From NCBI RefSeq assembly GCF_026015985.1, contig NZ_CP110389.1:3132001-3196000 (forward strand): 64,000 bases of DNA. The letters are read 5' to 3'. Made by a program: the position numbers and the translations under genes. Position 1 is the first letter of the stretch. Each line of letters begins with the position of its first letter. This stretch comes from Rhodopseudomonas sp. P2A-2r (GTDB taxonomy: Bacteria; Pseudomonadota; Alphaproteobacteria; Rhizobiales; Xanthobacteraceae). Below, piece after piece: positions 18,446 to 27,849 of this stretch. The notes beneath the pieces are model-generated. The model was not told where the DNA came from. It searched no databases and saw only the letters and a program-made list of their open reading frames with translations.

Positions 18446-19180
18446 GTGGGACTTCCGGCACTCGACTCTGCGAAATGGCACGATACGGCGGCCGCCTTCG
18501 CGTTCGGCGTTCGCTCGATCGCCACCACCGTGCTCACCTTGGTGCTGTTCGCCACCTATATCGGCATCGGCGCGCTGGCCCATGACACCCATTTCAGCCT
18601 CGCCTGGGCGATGGCATCGACGTTGTTCGTCTGGGCCGGCCCGGCGCAGATCATCCTGATCTCGACCCTCGGCCTCGGTGCCACCGCGTTGCAGGCGGCG
18701 TTGGCGGTCACCGTCAGCGCCGTCAGGCTGTTTCCCATGGTGGTGGCGGTGCTGCCGATGATGAGGACGCCGGCCACCAGGCGACGGCAGTTGATCCTGC
18801 CGACCCATTTCATCGCCGTGACGCTGTGGGTGGAGTGCTTCCGGCTGCTGCCGCAGGTGCCGCGCGAACGACGCATCGCCTTCACCAACGGTCTCGGTGT
18901 CGGCCTGGTCTCGACCTCGCTGACCGCGACCGTGATCGGCTATCACCTCGCGGCCAATCTGCCGCCGCTGTTCGGCGCGGCGATCCTGCTGCTGACGCCG
19001 CTGGCGTTCCTGCTGTCCACGGCGCGCAACTGCCGGCAACTTGCCGATGTCGTTGCGCTGGTGTTGGGCCTTGCGCTGTTTCCGCTGGTGTCGTTGCTGC
19101 ACACCGGCGTCGATATTCTGATCAGTGGGATATCGGCCGGCACCATCGCCTATGGCGTGCACCGGTGGAGGCGGCGGTGA
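18446..19180 (+). CDS. azlC: AzlC family branched-chain amino acid exporter, large subunit
   Basis: 244 residues with six to seven hydrophobic segments. The GIGALAHDTHFSLAWAMASTLFVWAGPAQ region and VRLFPMVVAVLPMM are characteristic of AzlC (LIV-E family), which with the small AzlD subunit exports branched-chain amino acids or their analogues through the inner membrane. A GTG start at 18446 is preceded by AAAGG. Its stop overlaps the azlD start by four bases (GTGA), so the two are translationally coupled. No Lrp-like regulator is adjacent. Confidence 0.87.
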   Translation: MGLPALDSAKWHDTAAAFAFGVRSIATTVLTLVLFATYIGIGALAHDTHFSLAWAMASTLFVWAGPAQIILISTLGLGATALQAALAVTVSAVRLFPMVVAVLPMMRTPATRRRQLILPTHFIAVTLWVECFRLLPQVPRERRIAFTNGLGVGLVSTSLTATVIGYHLAANLPPLFGAAILLLTPLAFLLSTARNCRQLADVVALVLGLALFPLVSLLHTGVDILISGISAGTIAYGVHRWRRR

Positions 19181-19521
19181 GCGACTTCATCGGCGACTGG
19201 CACGCCTTGTTGGTGCTGCTGCTGGCGGGCTTTCTGCCGAACGAGAGCTGGCGCATGCTTGGCCTCTGGCTCGGCGGCGGCATTGACGAGGAATCCGAAC
19301 TGCTGGTGTGGGTGAGGGCGGTGGCCACCGCGATCCTCGCCGGCGTGATCGCGCAGATCCTGGTGCTGCCGCCCGGCGCACTGGCCAGCATTCCCGCGCC
19401 GTTGCGCTACGGCGCGGTGGCGGTCGGGCTCGTCGTGTTCATGCTGGCGCGGCGATCGATTTTCGTCGGCGTGCTGTGGGGCGAGATCGTTATGCTGGCC
19501 GGCAAATGGTGGCTCGGCTGA
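19177..19521 (+). CDS. azlD: AzlD family branched-chain amino acid exporter, small subunit
   Basis: 114 residues starting at GTG 19177, inside the azlC stop (GTGA overlap). Four hydrophobic segments; LLAGFLPNESWRMLGLWLGG and the end FVGVLWGEIVMLAGKWW are typical of AzlD. It acts with AzlC in the inner membrane. The gene is read in a frame that also contains a longer spurious ORF starting at 18826; the overlap with azlC fixes the start. Confidence 0.85.
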   Translation: MSDFIGDWHALLVLLLAGFLPNESWRMLGLWLGGGIDEESELLVWVRAVATAILAGVIAQILVLPPGALASIPAPLRYGAVAVGLVVFMLARRSIFVGVLWGEIVMLAGKWWLG

Positions 19522-19614
19522 CGGCGGTTTCGCCGCGCCCTGCCGGTCTTGCGTGCTGATCGCTGTCAGATACTGTCCAGCCAATTCAAAAATAAGATTT
19601 GCTGGGGAAACGAT

Positions 19615-20601
19615 ATGAAGCCACGCGCCAGATTCGCCCTGATGTCCTGCATGACCATTGCGGCAATGGTTTTCGCTGCACCATTTGCCGGCGCAGCCGA
19701 TTATCCGACGCGTCCCGTCAAGCTGGTGGTGCCTTACGCCGCGGGCGGCCCCACCGATGTCCTGGCCCGGTTGCTCGCCGACTATGTCGGCCGGGACTTG
19801 AAGCAGAGCGTGATCGTTGAGAACAAGCCGGGTGCCCAGGGCGCCATTGCCGCGGAGACGGTGGCGCGCGCCGAGCCAGATGGCTACACGCTGTTCGTTA
19901 CGGCGGCATCCATCATGGTGCTCAACCCGCTGCTTTACAAAAAGCTACCATATGATCCACAGAAGGATCTCAAGATGCTGGCCATCGTCACCGATCTCCC
20001 TGTCGTGATGGAGGTGCATCCGTCGGTGCCGGCGACGACGGTCAAGGAGTTCGTGGCCTACGCCAAGGCCAATCCCGGCAAGCTGAATTTCGGCTCGGCT
20101 GGCACCGGCGGCACGATCCATCTCGCCGGCGAAATGTTCAAGCAAATTACCGGCGTCGAGATGACCCATATACCCTACAAGGGCGCAGGTCCGGCGCTGA
20201 CCGACCTGTTGGCGGGCAACATCCAGGTGATGTTCGACACCTTGTCCACGGCGCTCCCGCCGGTGAAGTCCGGCATGCTACGACCGCTCGGCGTATCGTC
20301 GGCGCAGCGCAGCCCCGACCTTCCGGACGTGCCGACGGTGGCCGAAAGCGGCTATCCGGACTATGTCGTCGGTGTCTGGTTCGGCGTCGCCGCGCAGGCC
20401 AGGCTGCCGGACGACATCTCCGGCAAGGTCAGCGGCAGCCTCAACCGCGCCCTGGAAGATCCGGCATTTCGCGCCGCGCTGGAGAAGATTGGCTTCCCGG
20501 TGCTGCGTCCGAGGACGCCTGCGCAGATTGCGGAATTCGTTGACGAGGACCGCGCGCGATGGTCGAAGGTGATCAAGGCGCAGAATATCTCGCTGGATTG
20601 A
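19615..20601 (+). CDS. Tripartite tricarboxylate transporter-type substrate-binding protein (Bug family)
   Basis: 328 residues with a signal peptide (about 1-26, ending FAGAADYP). The mature protein starts YPTRPVKLVVPYAAGGPTDVLAR, the classic Bug/TctC pattern, with PYKGAGPALTDLLAG near residue 185-200. These periplasmic proteins bind carboxylates or other small acids. The membrane subunits TctA/TctB are not nearby, so it is an orphan of the usual kind seen in Proteobacteria. It is followed 12 bases later by trmO on the same strand; no functional link is evident. Confidence 0.88.
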   Translation: MKPRARFALMSCMTIAAMVFAAPFAGAADYPTRPVKLVVPYAAGGPTDVLARLLADYVGRDLKQSVIVENKPGAQGAIAAETVARAEPDGYTLFVTAASIMVLNPLLYKKLPYDPQKDLKMLAIVTDLPVVMEVHPSVPATTVKEFVAYAKANPGKLNFGSAGTGGTIHLAGEMFKQITGVEMTHIPYKGAGPALTDLLAGNIQVMFDTLSTALPPVKSGMLRPLGVSSAQRSPDLPDVPTVAESGYPDYVVGVWFGVAAQARLPDDISGKVSGSLNRALEDPAFRAALEKIGFPVLRPRTPAQIAEFVDEDRARWSKVIKAQNISLD

Positions 20602-20613
20602 GACGGGGGACCG

Positions 20614-21105
20614 ATGGTTCGCGAGAGTGAAGTCAGGGTTGGCGAAGCCGCGGTCGATGCGCCGAAGCCGAACCACGCCGGGCTGGTCTATATCGGACGC
20701 ATCCGCACGCCCTGGACATCGCGGCTGGAAACGCCGCGTCAGGGCCGCCATGACGGGCCGGTGTGCCGGCTGGAGATCTTCGAGCCCTGGGTGCCGGCGC
20801 TGCAGGGGCTGAACCTCTACAAGCATCTCGAAGTGATCTACTGGCTGCATTTGTCGCGCCGCGACCTGGTGTTGCAGAGCCCCAAGAACGACGGTAGTGC
20901 CCGCGGCACATTCTCCTTGCGCTCGCCGGTGCGGCCCAATCCGTTGGGAACGTCGATGGTGAAACTGGTCGGCATCGAGGGATCGACGGTGCTGGTGCGC
21001 GGCCTGGATTGTCTCGACGAGACGCCCTTGCTCGATCTCAAACCCGATCGTTGCGAATTCACGCCGCTGGCGCCGCCGCAGCCCGGCGATGTCCAGACGG
21101 AGTGA
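20614..21105 (+). CDS. trmO: tRNA (N6-threonylcarbamoyladenosine(37)-N6)-methyltransferase TrmO-like
   Basis: 163 residues. [12 protein letters not shown] at the start, [15 protein letters not shown], and [23 protein letters not shown] are hallmark stretches of the TsaA/TrmO beta-barrel family, which methylates t6A at position 37 of some tRNAs using S-adenosylmethionine. The family's second, C-terminal domain of longer members is absent, as in many alphaproteobacterial versions. It starts 12 bases after the upstream transporter gene with GGGGGA as ribosome site. Some short members may act on other substrates, so the exact reaction is less sure than the family. Confidence 0.8.
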   Translation: MVRESEVRVGEAAVDAPKPNHAGLVYIGRIRTPWTSRLETPRQGRHDGPVCRLEIFEPWVPALQGLNLYKHLEVIYWLHLSRRDLVLQSPKNDGSARGTFSLRSPVRPNPLGTSMVKLVGIEGSTVLVRGLDCLDETPLLDLKPDRCEFTPLAPPQPGDVQTE

Positions 21106-21125
21106 GACCGCGCCACAATCGCAAA

Positions 21126-21172
21126 CGTCATCCTGAGGCGCTTGCCGATTTCGGCGAGCCTCGAAGTATGCA
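21126..21172. repeat. Dispersed intergenic repeat, GTCATCCTGAGG type
   Basis: The core runs from CGTCATCCTGAGG to GGCGAGCCTCGAAG. It shares CATCCTGA and TTCGGCGAGCCTCGAAG with a second copy at 29244-29345. It sits between the convergent trmO and HIT genes. Confidence 0.6.
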
Positions 21173-21286
21173 TGGTGAAACGCTTTCGCTCGTGGTGCCG
21201 TCGCCTTTCGAGGCGCCCAAGGCGCGCACCTCCACCGAAACGCAATTGGGTTTCGGTGGAGGTGACGGCAAAGCCGGCGTTTTCGC

Positions 21287-21715
21287 TTACAAGCTCTCCA
21301 GCGCCGCGATCAAGGCCGTGGCGTTGTCTTCCAGCACTTTTGGATCTTCCTTGCGCGAGGCGGGCGGCAGCAGGCCGACATTGTCGTGGCGCGGCATCAC
21401 ATGCATGTGCAGGTGGAAAACCACCTGGCCGCCGGCGGCCTCGGAATATTGGGCGATGGTCATGCCGTCGGCCTTGAACGCCTTTTTCGCGGCGGCGGCG
21501 ATCCTGTGGGCGCCGCGGACCACGTGGGCATAGTCGTCAGCCGAAATATCGAAAATATTGCGCGCAGGCGCCTTGGGGATCACCAGCGTGTGGCCGGGCG
21601 AGCGCGGCATGATGTCGAGGAAGGCCAGCACATGGTCGTTCTCATAGACCTTGTAGCAGGGAAACTCGCCGCGCAGGATTTTTGCGAAGATGTTGTTGGG
21701 ATCGTAGGCGGTCAT
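21287..21715 (-). CDS. HIT family protein (nucleotide hydrolase/transferase)
   Basis: 142 residues. The histidine triad HLHMHVMP (HxHxHxx) is near residue 115, preceded by the family's CYKVYENDHVLAFLDIMPRSPGHTLVIPK. HIT proteins of this Hint branch hydrolyse purine nucleoside phosphoramidates in the cytoplasm. The ATG at 21715 is backed by a very good ribosome site (AGGAGG) five bases upstream, so the longer ORF to 21769 is rejected. It is monocistronic between trmO and the FemAB-like gene. Confidence 0.9.
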   Translation of the reverse strand: MTAYDPNNIFAKILRGEFPCYKVYENDHVLAFLDIMPRSPGHTLVIPKAPARNIFDISADDYAHVVRGAHRIAAAAKKAFKADGMTIAQYSEAAGGQVVFHLHMHVMPRHDNVGLLPPASRKEDPKVLEDNATALIAALESL

Positions 21716-21784
21716 GGTTCCTCCTGAAGCATTGTTCGAACTCTTCACAGCCGCGACGGGACGGGTCAAGTCGGGCTGAAGAAT

Positions 21785-23049
21785 TCAGGCCGGCTCTTCG
21801 TCGGTGCGCTCGATGTCGCCCTTGCGGAACGGGCCGGCCTCGGTCAGTTCGCGCACCGCGGCGGCGACGTGGGCGCGCTCGTGCTTGAGATAATCGGCGA
21901 CGGCACGGCGGAAACCGGGGTCGACGATGTAATGGGCGGAGTAGGTGGTCTGCGGCAGATACCCGCGGGCGATCTTGTGCTCGCCCTGGGCGCCGGCCTC
22001 CACCGTCTTGAGGCCGCGGCGGATGGCAAAATCGATCGCCTGATAATAGCAGACCTCGAAATGCAGGAACGGATGATGCTCGACGGCGCCCCAGTGTCGC
22101 CCGAACAGGGTGTCCGAGCCGATGAAGTTGATGGCGCCGGCGATCCAGCGGCCCTCGCGCTTGGCCATGATCAGTGCCACGTCACGGCTCATGGTTTCAC
22201 CGATCAGCGAATAGAACGCGCGGGTAAGGTACGGGCGGCCCCACTTGCGCGAGCCGGTTTCCATGTAGAAGGCGAAGAAGGCGTCCCAGGCATCCTCGGT
22301 GATGTCGTCGCCGGTCAGTGCGTGGACGGTGATGCCGTTGGCAAGCGCATCGCGGCGCTCGCGCTTGATCGCCTTGCGATGACGTGAGTTCAATGTGGCG
22401 AGGAAATCGTCGAAGCCGGCGTAGCCGTTGTTGTGGAAGTGGAACTGCTGGTCGGTCCGCTGCAGGAAACCGTTGTCGGCCAGGAACTTCCATTCGTTCT
22501 CGCGCGCGAAGGTGACGTGCACAGATGACGCATGGGTGGCGCCGCACAGCGCGACCAGCCCGTTGGCCAGAACCGCCCCGACCTGTGCCACATCGAGGGG
22601 ATCGCGGATCAGCAGCCGCGGTCCGGTCGCCGGGGTGAAGGGAACCGAGGCCTGCAGCTTCGGATAATACTGCCCGCCGGCGCGCTCATAGGCGTCGGCC
22701 CAGCCGCGGTCGAATACGTACTCGCCCTGCGAATGGGATTTCAAATAGACCGGCACGACGCCGATCACCGCGTCGCCGCGTTTGGCGACGAGGTGGCGGG
22801 GGCCCAGCCGGTGCGGATGCAGGCCGAATTCGACTTCTCCAATGCGAGCAAGAAAGCATGAGAAATGAATGGGTTGTAGGTCGAAGCGGAGGTAATGCAG
22901 TGATGCCCGCCGGGGGCGGCGGAGGCCAGCGTATCAAGCGTGCGGAGATTGCCGACGTCGCTGCCCGAAGTCGCGCAGGCGTCCCAGTCGGAAGCCGCGA
23001 TCTGGCTGATGGAGGACAGGGCTTCGAGGGTTATGTCCGATGACGTCAT
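21785..23049 (-). CDS. FemAB-like / DUF482 acyltransferase family protein (frame broken near 22795)
   Basis: GNAT-fold protein of the FemAB_like (COG3146) family, often labelled peptidoglycan biosynthesis protein, real substrate unknown. The N-terminal part (MTSSDITLEALSSISQ to RTGWAP) and the main part (VIGVVPVYLKSHSQGEYVFDRGW to the end, with VEAGAQGEHKIARGYLP) are in different frames. Adding one base to the C run (minus strand) at about 22794-22798 gives WAPRHLVAKRGDAVIGVVP and one protein of about 421 residues. The ATG at 23049 is preferred. No membrane segment or signal peptide is seen. Confidence 0.82.
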
Positions 23050-23131
23050 CAATCACTTGAACCGGTCAGTTGCGATCAGCCGTCGCGGTGACCGTCCCTA
23101 ACATTGTGCATCGCGCTGATGACTTCAAGGG

Positions 23132-23884
23132 TCAGGCGCCAGGCACAAAACCCTCGAAGATCATCTGGTCGGCATAGGCAGTCGCGGCGGCGCGCTGCTC
23201 CGGGGTGCGCACGGTCCAGGCGAGCAAGGCACAACCGAAGACGTGGCGGGCGATCCACGGCTCCGGGGCCGGCAACTGGTTGACCCAGTAGGCGACGAAA
23301 TGCGGTCGGGTCCGGAAGGCGTGGCGAAGATGAAGCATGTCGGCACGCTGTGCCGCCGAGAGCTTGCTCCACTCGCCGTCGTCATAGCTGCGCTGCGCGG
23401 TGATGCCGCGCACCAGGTCCGGAATCTGCTGGCGCAGCGCCAGCACCTGGTCGGGGTCGAACGACATGCCGGCCACCGGGCCGCGATAGGATTTCAGGAT
23501 TTCTGCAACCCGCCCAACGAGTTTACGGTCGCCGTCAAAGTGACTTTTCACTTCGAGCACCAGCGCCACGCGACCGCCGACCATGGCGCAGAGATCGCTC
23601 AGCGACATCATCCGCTCGTCGGTGTCCTTGAAGCAGATCTGTCGCAGCTCGGCGGCAGTCTTGTCACGCAACGCGCCGGTGCCGTCGGTGAGGCGGCCGA
23701 GCATGTCGTCATGGTGCACCATCGCTTCGCCGTCGCTGGTGAGCTGCAGATCGACCTCGATGCTGAAGTTGCCCGCGATGGCGGCGCGAATCGCAGCGGG
23801 CATGTTCTCGATCACGCCGTGGGCGCGGTCGTGCAGGCCGCGATGCGCCACGGGGCGGGCGGTCAACCAGTCGGGTGCACGCAT
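23132..23884 (-). CDS. Glycerophosphodiester phosphodiesterase family protein
   Basis: 250 residues. The start LTARPVAHRGLHDRAHGVIENMPAA contains the HRG motif and the ENxxAA stretch of the GDPD barrel, followed by IEVDLQLTSDGEAMVHHDD with the metal-binding E/D and the second histidine. These enzymes split glycerophosphodiesters into glycerol-3-phosphate and an alcohol. No signal peptide, so probably cytoplasmic. It starts 12 bases after the ridA stop and forms a two-gene operon with it. A longer ORF to 24151 runs into ridA and is rejected. Confidence 0.9.
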   Translation of the reverse strand: MRAPDWLTARPVAHRGLHDRAHGVIENMPAAIRAAIAGNFSIEVDLQLTSDGEAMVHHDDMLGRLTDGTGALRDKTAAELRQICFKDTDERMMSLSDLCAMVGGRVALVLEVKSHFDGDRKLVGRVAEILKSYRGPVAGMSFDPDQVLALRQQIPDLVRGITAQRSYDDGEWSKLSAAQRADMLHLRHAFRTRPHFVAYWVNQLPAPEPWIARHVFGCALLAWTVRTPEQRAAATAYADQMIFEGFVPGA

Positions 23885-23895
23885 GGGGGTTTCCG

Positions 23896-24363
23896 TCAGG
23901 CGACTTCGAACACGCCTTCGACCTCGACCGCCGCATCGGCAGGCAAGGAGGCAACGCCGACTGTGGTGCGGGCGTGGCGGCCCTTGTCGCCGAACGCCGC
24001 GACCATCAGATCGGAGGCACCGTTCAGCACCTTCGGTCCGTCGGTAAAATCCGGCGCCGAATTGACGAAGCCGCCGAGCCGGACCACGCGAACGACCTTG
24101 TCGAGATCGCCAAGCGCCGCCTTGATCTGGGCCAGCAGGTTGATGGCGCAACCGCGCGCGGCGGCGCTGCCCTGTTCGACGGTGACGCCGGCGCCGAGCT
24201 TGCCCTTGGCAATCAGCTTGCCCTCCGGATTGACGCAGACCTGGCCGGACACGAACAGCAAATTGCCGGTGCGCACGAAGCCGACATAGTTCGCCACCGG
24301 GCTCACCGGCTCATGCAAGGTGATTCCCAGATCTGCAAGTTTCTGCTCGACCGTTCCTGCCAT
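23896..24363 (-). CDS. RidA family protein
   Basis: 155 residues of the YjgF/YER057c/UK114 (Rid) family. NLLFVSGQVCVNPEGK and the C-terminal VGVASLPADAAVEVEGVFEVA are recognisable. RidA proper deaminates reactive enamine/imine intermediates; the catalytic arginine of RidA (in an RTT/RAT context) may correspond to HARTTVGVASLP. The insertion-containing, longer form seen here is closer to other Rid subgroups, so the activity is uncertain. First gene of an operon with the phosphodiesterase. Confidence 0.85.
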   Translation of the reverse strand: MAGTVEQKLADLGITLHEPVSPVANYVGFVRTGNLLFVSGQVCVNPEGKLIAKGKLGAGVTVEQGSAAARGCAINLLAQIKAALGDLDKVVRVVRLGGFVNSAPDFTDGPKVLNGASDLMVAAFGDKGRHARTTVGVASLPADAAVEVEGVFEVA

Positions 24364-24560
24364 TGTCGTCCCCGATATTGATGTAAATGCCGAATGGTTG
24401 AAGCCAAGACGTTCCGGCGCAACCTGTTTCGCTGATCGCAGTCAGACATGCACCAGAAAATATGGCGTTTCGACAGCCATTTTTGCTTTTCCGGGCAATC
24501 AGCCCCAGTTGCGGCGCAATGCGACGCTCTTTATTGTTCAAATCATTGCTTCGAGGACAC

Positions 24561-25442
24561 ATGATGCGCCGCCCATCCTCCCTCTCGCGCCTTCGCCTCG
24601 GTTCGCTGGCGCTCGCAACCGTGGTGCTTGCGAGCGTGCCGGGTCTTGGCATCCGCGCGTCTCATGCCGCTGCCAATGCTCCGTTCCTGTCGCATCAGGC
24701 GCTGTATGAACTCAACCTGCTGAAATCTCGCGGCAGCGCGGCGATCAACAGCGCTCGCGGACGCATCCTGTACAATTTCTCCGGCAGCGCCTGCGAAGGC
24801 TACACCTCGGATTTCCGCCAGGTGTCGGAGCTGGAGAGCGGCGAGGGCAAGAACACGCTCAGCGACCTGCGCTCCACCAGCTGGGAAGACGGCGAAGGCA
24901 AGAGCTATCGGTTCAAGATCGACACCCGGATGAACGACGGCGATCCCAGCGCGGTCGATGGCATCGCCGAGCGCAGTGGCGATCATATCACCGTGAAACT
25001 GAAGCAGCCGGTGACGAAGACGTTCAACCTCGATGGCGCCACCGTGTTTCCCACCGAGCAGATCCATCGCATCATCGCCGCCGCGCGCGACGGCAAGTCG
25101 GTGCTCGAGCTCAAGGTCTATGACGGCTCCGACACCGGCGAGAAGGTCTACAACACGCTCACCGTGATCGGCCAGGCGATCCCCGGCGATCGCGCCGCCA
25201 AGGAGCCGGACCCGGCGACATCCAGCGAGGCGATGAAGTCGCTGACGCGCTGGCCGGTGACGGTCAGCTATTACGACGAGTCGGCCAAGCCCAGCAGCGG
25301 CGAACAGTCGCCGGTCTATGCCATGTCATTCGAACTGTACGAGAACGGCGTGTCGCGCTCGCTGGTGCTGGACTACAATGATTTCGTGATTTCCGGCACC
25401 ATGGGCAAGTTCAACGTCAAGGACTCCAAGCCTTGCAAGTGA
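24561..25442 (+). CDS. eipB: Cell envelope integrity protein EipB (DUF1849)
   Basis: 293 residues with a signal peptide (about 1-36, cleavage near SHAAANAP). The mature part starts LSHQALYELNLLKSRG and has the two conserved cysteines of EipB, one in GSACEGYTSDF and one near the C-terminus (DSKPCK); in Brucella these form a disulfide in a periplasmic beta-spiral that supports envelope integrity. ATG 24561 and ATG 24564 are both possible; GAGGA precedes them. A palindromic repeat follows the stop by a few bases. Identification by family pattern; function by analogy with Brucella. Confidence 0.88.
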   Translation: MMRRPSSLSRLRLGSLALATVVLASVPGLGIRASHAAANAPFLSHQALYELNLLKSRGSAAINSARGRILYNFSGSACEGYTSDFRQVSELESGEGKNTLSDLRSTSWEDGEGKSYRFKIDTRMNDGDPSAVDGIAERSGDHITVKLKQPVTKTFNLDGATVFPTEQIHRIIAAARDGKSVLELKVYDGSDTGEKVYNTLTVIGQAIPGDRAAKEPDPATSSEAMKSLTRWPVTVSYYDESAKPSSGEQSPVYAMSFELYENGVSRSLVLDYNDFVISGTMGKFNVKDSKPCK

Positions 25443-25449
25443 AGTAGGT

Positions 25450-25558
25450 GTAGGGTGGGCAAAGCATCGGCGCCCGCAGCGCCGCGATGCGTGCCCACCA
25501 TGTCTACTTACCGCGCGTGATGCTGGGCACGGCGCAACAGCGCCTTTTCCCACCCTAC
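25450..25558. repeat. Palindromic intergenic repeat, GTAGGGTGGG ends
   Basis: Perfect 10-base terminal inverted repeats (GTAGGGTGGG and CCCACCCTAC) enclose about 89 bases that include two further complementary blocks (GTGCCCACC and GGGCACGGCGC). It sits between the convergent eipB and dinB genes. I associate this type with Nitrobacteraceae genomes. It may also act as a transcription stop; no T run is present. Confidence 0.65.
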
Positions 25559-25652
25559 GAACGCCAGCTTCTATGAGATGGGCCCCGGATCTGCGAAGCT
25601 ATACTCGGTATTGCATCGCGTCCGGGGCAAGAGCCTAGGCCGTTTGGCGCCG

Positions 25653-26948
25653 CTACTCGTTCGCCTTCTCAGGACCGTCATAGGCGATGCCGCGAATTAC
25701 CGCGGCGTTGCCGAATTTCCTGCGCAGGTCATCCATGGCCCGCTCGGCATCGGCGGAGCGGCGGTCGATCATGTCGGTGTCGCCGGCCTGCGACCCCGGC
25801 ACCAGCGCGCTGACGCCGGTGCCGATCAGGCGGAACGCGGTGCCGTCGATTTCCTTGGCCAGCATCTCGCGCGAGATCGCGAAGATCTTGGCCGCCAGTT
25901 GCGTCGGAGCATGGATCGACTGCGACCTCGTGCGCTGGCGAAAGTCGGCGGTCTTCAGTTTCAGCGTGATCGTCGTGCCGGCGAGTTCGCCGCTCTTCAG
26001 TCGCGACGACACCTTCTCTGACAGTCGCCACAGGATCTTCTCGAGCGCCGCGAAGTCGCGGATATCGTCGTTGAAGGTGGTCTCGTTGGAGATGGTCTTG
26101 GCGCCACGGTCCGGCACCACCTTGCGGTCGTCGATGCCGCGCGCCAGCCGCCACAGCCGGCGGCCTTCGCCGCCGAACTGTTTCATCAACTCGACCTCGT
26201 CGGCGCGCTGCAGGTCGCCGATCTTGCGAAAGCCGCGCCGCGACAGCCGTTCAGCAGTCGCCGGTCCCACGCCATAGATGAAGCCCACCGGGCGCTCGGT
26301 CAGCATGGCGCAGGCATCGGCCTGATCGATGGCCGCGAAACCGCGGGGCTTGTCGAGGTCGGAGGCGATCTTGGCCAGGAACTTGTTCACCGACAGGCCG
26401 ACCGACACGGTGATGCCGACGTCGCGTTCGACCTGGCCGGCAAACCGCGCCAGCACCTTTGCCGGGATCATGCCGTGGAGGCCCTGGGTGCCGGCGAGGT
26501 CGAGGAACGCCTCGTCGATGGACAGCGGTTCCACCAGCGGCGTCAACGCCTGCATGGCACGGCGCACCTCGCGGCCGACGCGGACATATTTGGCCATGTC
26601 AGGCCGCACCACCGCGGCCGAGGGGCAGAGTTCCAGCGCCTTGAACATCGGCATGGCGGAACGCACGCCATAGGTGCGGGCGATGTAGCAGGCCGCCGAC
26701 ACCACACCGCGCTTGCCGCCGCCGATGATCACCGGCCGGTCGGCGAGGTCCGGATTGTCGCGCTTTTCCACGGTGGCGTAGAACGCGTCGCAATCGATAT
26801 GCGCCATGGTCAGCGCGGGCAGGGCGCGGTGACGCAGCAGCCGCGGCGAGCCGCAGGCGCTGCAGCGCGTCGCGCCGGCATTTTGGTCAGCAAGGCAATC
26901 CCGGCAGAAGCAGCGCGGTCCGCTCGGCTCTGGCGGGCGGTCGGTCAC
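25653..26948 (-). CDS. dinB: DNA polymerase IV (Y family)
   Basis: 431 residues. Error-prone lesion-bypass polymerase. Catalytic acids are in AHIDCDAFYATVE (Asp52/Asp54) and SIDEAFLD (Asp145, Glu146); steric and palm elements VVSAACYIARTYGVRSAMPM and the little-finger region are all there. Unlike the short E. coli form it carries a 45-residue N-terminal extension with Cys13, Cys15, Cys18, Cys29 and Cys32, which looks like a zinc ribbon (CxxC-x10-CxxC). No canonical beta-clamp motif QLxLF was recognised at the C-terminus. It starts 6 bases after the DUF3572 gene and is presumably co-transcribed with it. Confidence 0.93.
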   Translation of the reverse strand: MTDRPPEPSGPRCFCRDCLADQNAGATRCSACGSPRLLRHRALPALTMAHIDCDAFYATVEKRDNPDLADRPVIIGGGKRGVVSAACYIARTYGVRSAMPMFKALELCPSAAVVRPDMAKYVRVGREVRRAMQALTPLVEPLSIDEAFLDLAGTQGLHGMIPAKVLARFAGQVERDVGITVSVGLSVNKFLAKIASDLDKPRGFAAIDQADACAMLTERPVGFIYGVGPATAERLSRRGFRKIGDLQRADEVELMKQFGGEGRRLWRLARGIDDRKVVPDRGAKTISNETTFNDDIRDFAALEKILWRLSEKVSSRLKSGELAGTTITLKLKTADFRQRTRSQSIHAPTQLAAKIFAISREMLAKEIDGTAFRLIGTGVSALVPGSQAGDTDMIDRRSADAERAMDDLRRKFGNAAVIRGIAYDGPEKANE

Positions 26949-26954
26949 GGTGCG

Positions 26955-27240
26955 TCACGTGTGTCGGATCTCGCCCAGCGCCTGCCGCGCCGCCGCAATC
27001 GTCGTCGGGTGGAGGTCGGAGGCGGCGGCAAACGCCTTCACCGTCTCGTCATCGCGCAGCACGAAGTCCAGTACGCTGACCAGGAACTGAGGATCGGTAG
27101 CAGCGGACCGCAGCGTCTCCGGCCCGATTCCGTCTCGGACAGAAATAAGCCCAGTCGCTCGGGCTCGCCGGCGACAAAGGAAAGGGCCTGAATTGCAACG
27201 ATTTCAGCCACTTCCTTCGGGTTATGACGGGTTTTTTCAT
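26955..27240 (-). CDS. DUF3572 family protein (two frame breaks)
   Basis: No single ORF covers it, but three segments join into one protein of about 95 residues: MKKTRHNPKEVAEIVAIQ, then FVAGEPERLGLFLSET, then GPETLRSAATDPQFLVSVLD and the end RQALGEIRHT. Two single-base losses explain the breaks, one in the A run after the ATG (about 27232-27237) and one G at about 27132. DUF3572 is a small alphaproteobacterial family of unknown function. It lies directly upstream of dinB (6 bases) and is divergent from divK-pleD. Seen: the three collinear segments. Inferred: that they are one gene. Confidence 0.75.
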
Positions 27241-27472
27241 CGCCTGCGTTTGCCTTTCCGTAACTTATAGTCTCTATTTTGAAGCAACATGCCGAAGTCA
27301 CCGGAGCGATTCCATGATGTGGAAGATAGCACAGGTGACAAAGGCGCTCTGGTCGGGTGGGCCGGAGCAGATCTGACGGACATCTGGATTCGCTTTGGAA
27401 ACGTCTGGCTGCGCGGCGATCGCACTTCGCCTGGCGGTCATTGAACGTTGACGTTCGGGATTGGAGGATGGG

Positions 27473-27838
27473 ATGGCCAAAACCGTCCTGATCGTGGAGG
27501 ACAACGAGCTCAATATGAAGCTCTTTCGCGATCTGCTGGAGGCCCACGGCTATAACACCGCCGGCACCAGCAACGGCTTCGAAGCGCTCGACCTTGTGCG
27601 CAAGCTGCATCCTGACCTGATCCTGATGGATATTCAGCTGCCGCAGGTCTCCGGCCTGGAAGTGACACGCTGGATCAAGGACGATCCCGAACTGCGTGCG
27701 ATTCCGGTGGTCGCCGTCACCGCTTTCGCTATGAAGGGTGATGAGGAGCGCATTCGCGAGGGCGGGTGCGAGGCCTACCTGTCCAAGCCAATTTCAGTCG
27801 GCAAATTTATAGAAACCGTTCGACGTTTTATCGGGTAG
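27473..27838 (+). CDS. divK: Single-domain response regulator DivK
   Basis: 121 residues, only a receiver domain. Acidic pocket VEDNE near residue 9-10, phosphoacceptor aspartate in [13 protein letters not shown] (about 53), Thr in VAVTAFAM and Lys in YLSKPI. DivK relays cell-cycle phosphorylation between PleC/DivJ and DivL, controlling CtrA in Alphaproteobacteria. The start at 27473 ([12 protein letters not shown]) has a GGAGG site upstream. It is followed 11 bases later by pleD, the classic operon pairing. Confidence 0.95.
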   Translation: MAKTVLIVEDNELNMKLFRDLLEAHGYNTAGTSNGFEALDLVRKLHPDLILMDIQLPQVSGLEVTRWIKDDPELRAIPVVAVTAFAMKGDEERIREGGCEAYLSKPISVGKFIETVRRFIG

Positions 27839-27849
27839 GGAGATTTTCG